From positions 1 through 8,788 of the forward strand of contig JAEZLY010000031.1 in assembly GCA_023414985.1 (NCBI GenBank): 8,788 bases of DNA, in the 5' to 3' direction. Origin of the DNA: Bacillota bacterium. Its GTDB lineage: Bacteria > Bacillota > Clostridia > Lachnospirales > Lachnospiraceae. Below the pieces are notes generated by a model. The model saw only the letters and a program-made list of their open reading frames with translations, was not told the origin of the DNA and did no database searches. Shown piece after piece: positions 1 through 6,180 of the stretch (positions are counted from its first letter, which is position 1; the number at the start of each line of letters is the position of its first letter). Position numbers and translations under genes: made by a program.

Positions 1-37
1 GAGAATATTATTATTGAATTGAAATGGAGGCAACAGC

Positions 38-1213
38 ATGAAGAGAATTTTTTTAGTGGTTTTAGACAGTGTAGGCGTCGGCGAGTTGCCGGATGCAGAC
101 CTTTATGGAGATGTCGGCAGTCATACCCTGTATGCCGCATCTACCAGTAAATATTTTAATATGCCTAATATGAAGAAGCTGGGCTTATTTCATATTGATG
201 GTGTAAAAGAGAAATTTCCCGAGCTGGAAGGGGTTAAGACCTTTGATGGTTCTGTATGCAGATTGGCTGAAAAATCAAAGGGGAAGGACACAACTACCGG
301 ACACTGGGAAATTGCCGGTCTGATCTCGGAACAACCGTTTCCTACGTATCCGAATGGATTTCCGCAGGAGATATTGAAAGCCTTTGAGGAGAAGACCGGT
401 CGTAAGGTCATCTGTAATCTTCCCTACTCAGGAACGGATGTCATCCGGGACTATGGTAAGGAGCACGTGGAGACAGGGGCATTGATCGTGTATACCTCGG
501 CGGACAGTGTGTTCCAGATTGCTGCTCATGAAGAGATTGTGCCGCTGGAGGAACTATATCGCTATTGCAGCATTGCCAGAGAAATGCTGGTAGGTGAGCA
601 TGGAGTCGGGCGTGTCATAGCCAGACCCTTTGTCGGAACCTACCCCGATTATAAAAGAACATCTAACCGTCACGATTTTTCATTGGAGCCTTCCTTGACC
701 ATGTTGGATCAGCTGAAGGAAGCAGGAATGGATACATTGGCTGTCGGTAAGATCTATGATATCTTCGCAGGAAAGGGTGTATCGGATACGGTTCGTACCC
801 ATGACAATGCAGAAGGTATTGAGATGTTATTAGAGCGAACAAAAAGGGAGTTCAACGGATTATGTTTTGTGAATCTGGTGGATTTTGATATGTTGTACGG
901 ACACCGTAATGATGTGGATGGTTATGCGAAGGCCCTGACTTATTTTGACGAACAGCTTCCAAGAATTCTTGACGGACTTCGAGAAGACGATATTCTGATG
1001 ATTACGGCAGATCATGGTTGTGACCCTTCAACTCCATCTACGGATCATTCTCGTGAGTATATCCCGTTAGTGATCTACGGAGATAAGATTAAGAATGGTT
1101 TGAATCTTGGAACACGTGCCAGCTTTTCGGACATTGCAGCTACAATTCTGGAATACTATGCGGTACCGCAGAAGACAGCAGGGACCTCCTTCCTAAAGGA
1201 GATTATAAAATAA
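38..1213 (+). CDS. deoB: Phosphopentomutase DeoB
   Basis: Cytoplasmic Mn-dependent enzyme that interconverts ribose-1-phosphate and ribose-5-phosphate (and the deoxyribose forms). It links nucleoside phosphorolysis to central carbon metabolism. The 391-residue length is normal for the family. Visible alkaline-phosphatase-superfamily features are the N-terminal metal Asp10 in VVLDSVGVGE, the KGKDTTTGHWE motif with the phosphorylated Thr at 85, Asp156 in TSADSVFQ, and the metal ligands Asp284, His289, Asp325-His326 and His337. The spacing matches the well-studied Bacillus enzyme as I recall it. The ATG at 38 follows a GGAGG at 26-30 with a 7-base gap. The stop TAA overlaps the ATG of the next gene (TAATG), so the two are very probably translationally coupled. 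The gene starts close to the window edge, so upstream operon members cannot be seen. No missing residues; identification is firm. Confidence 0.97.
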   Translation: MKRIFLVVLDSVGVGELPDADLYGDVGSHTLYAASTSKYFNMPNMKKLGLFHIDGVKEKFPELEGVKTFDGSVCRLAEKSKGKDTTTGHWEIAGLISEQPFPTYPNGFPQEILKAFEEKTGRKVICNLPYSGTDVIRDYGKEHVETGALIVYTSADSVFQIAAHEEIVPLEELYRYCSIAREMLVGEHGVGRVIARPFVGTYPDYKRTSNRHDFSLEPSLTMLDQLKEAGMDTLAVGKIYDIFAGKGVSDTVRTHDNAEGIEMLLERTKREFNGLCFVNLVDFDMLYGHRNDVDGYAKALTYFDEQLPRILDGLREDDILMITADHGCDPSTPSTDHSREYIPLVIYGDKIKNGLNLGTRASFSDIAATILEYYAVPQKTAGTSFLKEIIK

Positions 1214-1701
1214 TGGACAGAGTCATCCATCCGATACCGCCCCTATATAACGGGCAGTCCAGGGTTCTGGTGCTTGGATCCTTTCCATCGGTAAAATCAA
1301 GAGAAGCAGGTTTCTTTTATCATCATCCGCAAAACCGCTTCTGGAAGGTAATCAGTGCCTTATATGAGGAACCCTTGCCTGCCACGATAGAGGGAAAGCG
1401 GGATCTACTGTTGCGCAATCGGATTGCAGTCTGGGATGTTATACAGAGCTGTGAAATCACTGGTTCTGCTGATTCCAGTATTAAGAATGTGGTGCCGAAT
1501 GACCTCGCACTGGTGTTGGAGCATTCCGGCGTGGAGCAGATTTTCGCCAACGGAAGCACTTCCTATCAGTTATACATGAAATACATTTATCCCGATACGG
1601 GAATTGAGATACGAAAGCTTCCATCCACCAGTCCGGCCAATGCGACCTATTCACTCTCCCGGCTGCTGGAGGAGTGGAGCATTCTGAAAGCTTATACTTA
1701 A
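1213..1701 (+). CDS. DNA-deoxyinosine glycosylase (hypoxanthine-DNA glycosylase, UDG family 6)
   Basis: Predicted base-excision repair enzyme of the uracil-DNA glycosylase superfamily, removing hypoxanthine (deaminated adenine) from DNA. The 162-residue length fits the small single-domain family. Motif 1 is at residues 21-44: LGSFPS, then a FFYHHPQNRFW segment in which Asn41 is the likely catalytic Asn of family 6. The C-terminal DNA-binding motif is LPSTSPAN at 136-143. Family 6 (HDG) enzymes as I know them excise hypoxanthine rather than uracil; the exact substrate here is inferred from family membership. The start ATG shares its A with the deoB stop codon, with AAAGGAG at 1195-1201 inside the end of deoB. 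A 24-base gap separates it from dtd, consistent with one operon. An alternative label would be generic mismatch-specific uracil glycosylase (MUG-like), but the motif spacing favours HDG. Confidence 0.9.
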   Translation: MDRVIHPIPPLYNGQSRVLVLGSFPSVKSREAGFFYHHPQNRFWKVISALYEEPLPATIEGKRDLLLRNRIAVWDVIQSCEITGSADSSIKNVVPNDLALVLEHSGVEQIFANGSTSYQLYMKYIYPDTGIEIRKLPSTSPANATYSLSRLLEEWSILKAYT

Positions 1702-1725
1702 GATGGTGAAAGGGAAAAGTGAATC

Positions 1726-2172
1726 ATGAGAGTTGTCATTCAAAGAGTATCGGAAGCAACTGTTACGGTGGAGGGTCAAGAGGTAGGCTCCATCGGAAAG
1801 GGGTTTTTGATCTTACTCGGAGTCGGTATGGAGGACACCAAAGAGATTGCTGACAAATACATTGATAAAATATTAAAGCTCCGCATCTTCCAGGACGAGA
1901 ACGGTAAGACGAATCTTTCCTTAAAGGAAGTGGAGGGTGAAGTACTGGTAGTATCCCAGTTTACCCTGTATGCCAATTGCCGAAGAGGAAATAGACCGGA
2001 TTTTACGGAAGCAGGCAATGCCGTATTGGCGAAGGAGCTGTATGAGTATTTCCTCGAAAGTGTTCGTGAGAAGCTGGGCAAAGTAGAGGGAGGGATCTTC
2101 GGAGCAGATATGAAGGTATCCTTGCTGAATGACGGTCCCTTCACCCTCGTGCTCGATGAGACACTGCTATAG
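1726..2172 (+). CDS. dtd: D-aminoacyl-tRNA deacylase (D-Tyr-tRNA deacylase)
   Basis: Cytoplasmic proofreading enzyme that hydrolyses D-amino acids (and glycine mischarged on tRNA-Ala) from tRNA, protecting translation. The 148-residue protein is full length for the bacterial DTD family. The N-terminal MRVVIQRVSEATVTV is characteristic. The two family signatures are both present: SQFT at residues 77-80, followed by LYA, and the Gly-Pro motif at 137-138 in NDGPFT, which forms the chirality-selecting cross-subunit site in the homodimer. The ATG at 1726 is preceded by AAAGGGA at about 1709-1715. It is the last gene of the deoB operon and is followed by a terminator. In many Firmicutes dtd sits beside relA; here it travels with nucleoside salvage and DNA repair genes instead. 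Confidence 0.97.
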   Translation: MRVVIQRVSEATVTVEGQEVGSIGKGFLILLGVGMEDTKEIADKYIDKILKLRIFQDENGKTNLSLKEVEGEVLVVSQFTLYANCRRGNRPDFTEAGNAVLAKELYEYFLESVREKLGKVEGGIFGADMKVSLLNDGPFTLVLDETLL

Positions 2173-2233
2173 GGATAAATCAATCTTAGAAAGCTGATGG
2201 ATCGGCATCTTTAAAGTATCGAAAGGTACTAAT

Positions 2234-2256
2234 AGGAGCTGAGCTATCAGCTTTTT
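2234..2256 (+). terminator. Intrinsic terminator of the deoB-glycosylase-dtd operon
   Basis: AGCTGA (2237-2242) pairs perfectly with TCAGCT (2247-2252) around a 4-base loop. G-U pairs and one A-T extend the stem to 2234/2255, and five Ts end at 2256. A second copy of AGCTGA at 2192-2197, within AAAGCTGAT at 2190-2198, can pair with the same 3' arm (ATCAGCTTT, 2246-2254), giving an alternative long-loop stem in front of the same T-run. A second T-run follows at 2262-2266. Confidence 0.75.
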
Positions 2257-2289
2257 ACCTGTTTTTAATACATTTTTAATGAAAGCCTA

Positions 2290-2318
2290 TTTTCAAACTT
2301 CGGGATGTCAGATATAAT
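2290..2318 (+). promoter_or_regulatory. Candidate sigma-A promoter for the ABC exporter genes
   Basis: The -10 box TATAAT (2313-2318) is a perfect consensus. It lies 17 bases downstream of TTTTCA (2290-2295), a 4/6 match to TTGACA. Transcription would start near 2325, leaving a leader of about 60 bases before the ATPase start. It lies between the upstream terminator and the ATPase gene, where a promoter is expected. A 6-bp inverted repeat, CCTATT (2286-2291) and AATAGG (2334-2339), flanks it and might be an operator, but six bases is weak evidence. Confidence 0.55.
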
Positions 2319-2384
2319 AAGGCACATGGAAATAATAGGTTTATTTCTAAAGTGAAGGGGTATAAAAGAAAGGCGTGGGAGAAA

Positions 2385-3161
2385 ATGATTGTAATCAAGG
2401 ATTTGACAAAGGTCTATAAGCTCTCCAAAAAGCAAATGCTGGAGCAGAGGACCAAAAAGAATATGAAAAAGGCGCTGGATAAGCTGTCCTTGGAAGCAAA
2501 GCCCGGTGAGATCTATGGTTTACTTGGGCCGAACGGTGCCGGAAAAACAACGGCACTCCGTACCGTAGCTACTCTGCTGAAGCCGACTGCAGGTTCCGTA
2601 GCCGTATGCGGCTATGACACCGTGAAGGAATCGGAACAGGTCAGAAAGTGTATCAGCTTCTTAACCAATGAGATCAAGCTGGACCCCCAGTTTTCACCGA
2701 AGTATATGTTTAACTTCTTCGGAAGACTTCACGGGGAAAGCGAAGAAACCATTGCCAAACGGAGTGAAAAGCTGTTTGACTATTTTGAGATTAAAGACTT
2801 TCAGGATAAGAAGATTGAAGAATTGTCAACCGGTATGAAGCAGAAAGCTTCTATCGCAGTCAGTCTGGTACATGATCCGGAGGTAGTCATTTTCGATGAG
2901 CCTACCAACGGTCTGGATATTATTACAGCAAGAAGTGTTACCGATTATCTGAAAAGCTTAAGAGACGAGGGCAAGACGGTTATCATTTCAACTCATATCA
3001 TGACCGAAGCGGAGAAGCTGTGTGACAGAATTGGGATCATCATAGGCGGAGTCAAGGTAATCGAGGGAACTCTGGATGAGATCCTTGCCGAGACGGGAAC
3101 AGAGGAGCTGGAAGATGCTTTCTTCGATCTATATAAGCAATATCACAGGGAGGAGGCATAA
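2385..3161 (+). CDS. ABC transporter ATP-binding protein, NatA-like
   Basis: Nucleotide-binding subunit of an ABC-2 type exporter, working at the inner face of the membrane with the permease encoded next. From the ATG at 2385 it has 258 residues: A-loop Tyr11, Walker A GPNGAGKT at 48-55, a degenerate Q-loop around FLTNEI (92-97), signature LSTGMKQK at 147-154, Walker B with DEPTNGLD at 171-178, and H-loop His204 in STHIMTEAE. All ATPase residues are intact. A GTG at 2352 would add 11 residues, but it has no ribosome binding site, and the protein from 2385 begins MIVIKDLTKVYKL, the usual ABC start. GGGAG (2377-2381) precedes this ATG at a short distance. The closest named family is NatA (sodium export in Bacillus). 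The substrate cannot be read from the sequence, and antibiotic or lipid export remains possible. The permease starts 4 bases after this stop. Confidence 0.93.
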   Translation: MIVIKDLTKVYKLSKKQMLEQRTKKNMKKALDKLSLEAKPGEIYGLLGPNGAGKTTALRTVATLLKPTAGSVAVCGYDTVKESEQVRKCISFLTNEIKLDPQFSPKYMFNFFGRLHGESEETIAKRSEKLFDYFEIKDFQDKKIEELSTGMKQKASIAVSLVHDPEVVIFDEPTNGLDIITARSVTDYLKSLRDEGKTVIISTHIMTEAEKLCDRIGIIIGGVKVIEGTLDEILAETGTEELEDAFFDLYKQYHREEA

Positions 3162-3165
3162 CAGC

Positions 3166-4392
3166 ATGAAGGGAACACAGAATATAATCAGAAAAGAATT
3201 ATCAAGGGTATTCCATGATAAGAAAATTGTCCTCAGCCTGTTTATCCTTCCGGCTGTTATGATTGTCGGCCTTTATTCGTTGATGGGAACTCTGATGAAC
3301 AATATGATGAGCGATATCGAGGCGCATGTTCCGAATATCAGTATTCAGAATGCCCCGGAGGATTTCGTGACGTTTATGAACAATACAGCGGGCTTTGAGG
3401 CCAATATTGCGTATTTAAGTGCAGCAGATGATAACTCCGGCATTAAACAGGGGATTCTGAACGGAACCACGGACCTTTTGGTCGTATTTGATGATAAGTT
3501 CTCAGATACGATTGCCGCATATAAGAACCAGGGAGATCCGATCCCTGAGGTAAAAACCTTTTATAATACGGCAGAGAATTATTCTTCGGCGGCCAGAGAT
3601 AGTTTTGTTAATACGATCCTATATTCCTATCAGCAGGGGCTGGTAGCAAAACGGATTGGTAATATGGAGCAGCTTCAGGTGTTCTATATCGATAAGAATC
3701 CGAATGAATCCATCATTATTAATGAGAAGAAACAGGATGGAAAACTGCTGGGAATGCTGGTTCCCTTCCTGATCAATATCATGCTTTTTGCCGGTGCGAT
3801 GCAGTTGGGCGTGGATGCGATAACCGGTGAGAAGGAAAGGGGAACCCTGTCCAGTATGCTGGTATCTCCGATCAGGCGTGGAGAAATCGTGTTTGGCAAG
3901 TTGATTTCCCTTGCCATACTATCCAGTATTTCCGCAGGCATTTATGCCGTATCCATCGTTGCTGCCATGCCGATGCTGATGAACGGAATATCGGAGGGAG
4001 CATTGTCGAGCTTTGGACTGAAGCTGTCTCCGCTTGAGGTCATCATGCTCCTGGTCATCCTGATTGTTACAGTTTATCTGTATGTAGCAATCGTAGCCGC
4101 GGTTGCGGTTATGGCCAGAACAGCGAAGGAAGCTAATACGTATGTTATGCCTGCTTATATCGTAGTCATGTTCGGAAGTGTTATGACCTATGCCGGCGGC
4201 GGGGAGACTAAGCTTATGAACTTCCTGATTCCCGTCTACAACAGTGCGGTAAGTATTCAGAACCTGCTTATGGGTGAGCTCAGCTTTACCCAGTTCGGTA
4301 TCACAATCCTTTCCATTCTGGCGGTGGCAGCAGTAATCACTTCATTGATTACCAGGGCTTTTAACAGTGAAAAGATCATGTTTAATGCCTAG
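3166..4392 (+). CDS. ABC-2 type permease, NatB-like
   Basis: Membrane subunit that partners the preceding ATPase. The 408 residues show the ABC-2/NatB topology: one N-terminal membrane helix (about 21-41), a large external domain (about 45-190) with several NxT/NxS sites and little hydrophobicity, then five hydrophobic stretches near 195-216, 242-268, 289-316, 325-345 and 378-397. The cytoplasmic motif GEKERGT at 221-227, followed by LSSMLVSPIRRGE, is the typical coupling loop of this family. The ATG at 3166 is chosen because it follows a very strong Shine-Dalgarno sequence (GGGAGGAGG, 3148-3156) lying in the last codons of the ATPase. Opening the frame earlier, at 3076, would overlap the ATPase and add a non-homologous, arginine-rich head. 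Stop at 4390-4392; a terminator follows. Substrate unknown: sodium by analogy with NatAB, otherwise undefined. Confidence 0.92.
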   Translation: MKGTQNIIRKELSRVFHDKKIVLSLFILPAVMIVGLYSLMGTLMNNMMSDIEAHVPNISIQNAPEDFVTFMNNTAGFEANIAYLSAADDNSGIKQGILNGTTDLLVVFDDKFSDTIAAYKNQGDPIPEVKTFYNTAENYSSAARDSFVNTILYSYQQGLVAKRIGNMEQLQVFYIDKNPNESIIINEKKQDGKLLGMLVPFLINIMLFAGAMQLGVDAITGEKERGTLSSMLVSPIRRGEIVFGKLISLAILSSISAGIYAVSIVAAMPMLMNGISEGALSSFGLKLSPLEVIMLLVILIVTVYLYVAIVAAVAVMARTAKEANTYVMPAYIVVMFGSVMTYAGGGETKLMNFLIPVYNSAVSIQNLLMGELSFTQFGITILSILAVAAVITSLITRAFNSEKIMFNA

Positions 4393-4412
4393 GACTGATT
4401 TCATAATTTAAG

Positions 4413-4458
4413 AAAAGCTCCATATACATAGTATAAAGAATGTATATGGAGCTTTTTT
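4413..4458 (+). terminator. Strong hairpin/T-tract terminator of the exporter genes, overlapping the next gene's ribosome binding site
   Basis: AAAAGCTCCATATACAT (4413-4429) is perfectly complementary to ATGTATATGGAGCTTTT (4440-4456): 17 bp with no mismatch, a 10-base loop, and a run of six Ts (4453-4458). This is an excellent intrinsic terminator 20 bases after the permease stop. The 3' arm carries GGAG (4448-4451), the only Shine-Dalgarno sequence for the protease gene whose ATG begins at 4459, the base right after the last T. Confidence 0.85.
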
Positions 4459-4461
4459 ATG
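4448..4461 (+). promoter_or_regulatory. Sequestered ribosome binding site and start codon of the first S8 protease gene
   Basis: GGAG at 4448-4451 lies 7 bases before the ATG at 4459-4461, a normal spacing. In any transcript that reads through from the exporter genes, GGAG is paired with CTCC (4418-4421) in the 17-bp stem, so translation should be blocked. A transcript starting inside the hairpin would lack the 5' arm and leave the site open. The start is supported by gapless alignment with the second paralogue (ATG at 6181): both have Ile-Val at residues 9-10 followed by the shared YADL block. Confidence 0.6.
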
Positions 4462-6162
4462 ACTTCCGGTGAGACTAATCCAATCGTCAGTGAAGATTAT
4501 GCGGATCTTCTGATCGAATACAGCGGTGACGAAAGCGTTCTTGAGGCTTATCGGAATGCCAGCATTGAAATCATTAATTTTCTTCAGGCTGTCGTACATG
4601 TTCCTGTAAGTAACATCACCAGCCAGGCTATTCTGCAATATGGTTATTCCGCAATGCCCGCATTGTACGGACCGATCAGTAATGCAAGTCTGGAGGCTTC
4701 CGGCATTCTTAGAATTCGCAGCATACCTAATTTTAATCTGCTCGGGCAGGGTGTCCTTCTGGGGATTATTGATACCGGTATAGATTATACAAATCCGATT
4801 TTTCAATATGAAGACAAGACTACCAGAATTGTCTCCATTTGGGATCAAACAATTCAGAATGGCCCTCCTCCACAGGGAAGAAGGTATGGAACAGAATATA
4901 CCAGGGATCAGATCAATCTGGCTTTAGGAAATGAGAATCCCCTGAGTGTAGTACCAACGACAGATACGGTAGGTCATGGTACGATGGTTGCAGGGATTGC
5001 CGGAGGGAGTGCGAACAGCCAGAATGATTTTACGGGTGTGGCTACCGGATCGGAATTTGTGGTTGTAAAGCTGAAACCGGCTAAAGCTTATCTGAAGAGC
5101 TTTTTTATGGTACCCCAGGATGCACTCTGCTTTCAGTCAAACGATATCCTATTCGCTGTTCAGTATCTGCTGGATATAGCGGCAACACTGAAACGGCCCA
5201 TTGCCATATGCATTTCGGTAGGATCTTCTCAGGGTGGTCATGACGGAAGGGGAATGCTTGGACGGTACCTTTCCATCATAGCGGCTACACCCGGTGTCGT
5301 CGTTACGATAGCCGCAGGAAATGAAGGAAACGGAAGAAGACATTGCTCCGGTATCGTAAATAAAGCGACCGGTTATGATACAGTGGAACTGAATGTCGGT
5401 GAAAATGAAAGCGGGTTCTCCATGGAGCTGTGGGGTCAGGCCCCCAGCGTTTTTTCTATCGATGTTCGTTCTCCCTCCGGGGAGTATGTTCCAAGAATAG
5501 CTGTCGGGATGAATGAAAACAGAGAGATATCCTTTATTTTTGAAAAGACAGTCCTGTTTGTGGACTATCAAATGGTCGAGACGCAAAGCGGCGATCAGCT
5601 GATTTTGGTGCGTTTTGAAAATCCCGCCGCAGGAATTTGGAAATTTAACGTGTATGAACGCGGGGATCTTCACCTGGGCTATCATATTTGGCTACCGATG
5701 GGGAATTTTATCGGACCGAATACGTTCTTTGTCCGTTCGGATCCCTATACTACGGTATTGTCGGCCGGTAATGCAGAGGTCCCCTTGACCGTAACGGCCT
5801 ATAACTACCAGGATGACAGTCTTTATCTGGATTCCAGCCGGGGCTATTCCAGAAGCGGCGTGATCAAGCCGAACGTGGCTGCACCGGGAGTAGGTATTAT
5901 TGGGCCTACTTTGAATCAAGGGTTTGCAGCATATAGCGGAACCAGTATATCAGCAGCCCATACGACAGGAGTAGCAGCCATGATATTGGAATGGGGGGTA
6001 ATTAAAGGTAATCTGCCCGGAATGGGAACAGTAGAATTTAAAAAACTAGTAATTCGAGGCGCCAGAAGAGACGCTGATATACAGTATCCAAACCGGGACT
6101 GGGGTTATGGGATCCTGGATGTCTTCAATGTTTTTGACAGTCTCCGCACAGGCGTAGTCTAG
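4459..6162 (+). CDS. Csp-like subtilisin-family (S8) serine protease, catalytically intact
   Basis: Predicted germination-type subtilase of 567 residues. Csp proteases of Clostridia sit in the spore and cleave the pro-form of the cortex hydrolase SleC. No signal peptide or membrane segment is seen, as expected for proteins packaged by the sporulating cell. Layout: prodomain about 1-90; subtilase core from about 95; catalytic Asp105 in GIIDTGID, His173 in GHGTMVAG, oxyanion Asn288 in AAGNEGN; an inserted probable jelly-roll domain about 305-445 (starting near FSMELWG); then Ser496 in SGTSISAAHTTG, and a C-terminus ending in the conserved YPNRDWGYGILD. All catalytic residues are intact. It is followed after 18 bases by a paralogue, so the two are presumably cotranscribed. 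Its start lies directly after the upstream terminator. Lachnospiraceae often carry several such S8 peptidases, so a role other than germination is possible. Confidence 0.88.
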   Translation: MTSGETNPIVSEDYADLLIEYSGDESVLEAYRNASIEIINFLQAVVHVPVSNITSQAILQYGYSAMPALYGPISNASLEASGILRIRSIPNFNLLGQGVLLGIIDTGIDYTNPIFQYEDKTTRIVSIWDQTIQNGPPPQGRRYGTEYTRDQINLALGNENPLSVVPTTDTVGHGTMVAGIAGGSANSQNDFTGVATGSEFVVVKLKPAKAYLKSFFMVPQDALCFQSNDILFAVQYLLDIAATLKRPIAICISVGSSQGGHDGRGMLGRYLSIIAATPGVVVTIAAGNEGNGRRHCSGIVNKATGYDTVELNVGENESGFSMELWGQAPSVFSIDVRSPSGEYVPRIAVGMNENREISFIFEKTVLFVDYQMVETQSGDQLILVRFENPAAGIWKFNVYERGDLHLGYHIWLPMGNFIGPNTFFVRSDPYTTVLSAGNAEVPLTVTAYNYQDDSLYLDSSRGYSRSGVIKPNVAAPGVGIIGPTLNQGFAAYSGTSISAAHTTGVAAMILEWGVIKGNLPGMGTVEFKKLVIRGARRDADIQYPNRDWGYGILDVFNVFDSLRTGVV

Positions 6163-6180
6163 GAAACTGTGAGGTGCAGC

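Noticed and set aside
1776..2183. 135-residue minus-strand open frame across dtd
   Set aside because: It is antisense to a clear dtd gene, resembles no family I know, has Ser/Pro-rich low-information composition, and has no convincing ribosome binding site.
2221..2236. GGTACTAATAGG (2225-2236), which resembles the 3' end of Firmicute 23S rRNA as I remember it
   Set aside because: Only 12 bases match, the flanks diverge, and it lies in a terminator region between protein genes. Too short to claim an rRNA remnant.
2352..2384. GTG start extending the ABC ATPase by 11 residues
   Set aside because: No Shine-Dalgarno sequence precedes it, and the extension is lysine-rich and outside the ABC domain; the ATG at 2385 gives a canonical N-terminus.
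4408..4848. 146-residue minus-strand frame at the start of the first protease; others at 5149-5685, 5692-5919 and 6229-6699
   Set aside because: All lie opposite intact subtilase genes and show no recognisable domain or start signal. Similar positions in the two paralogues reflect shared coding sequence on the other strand.
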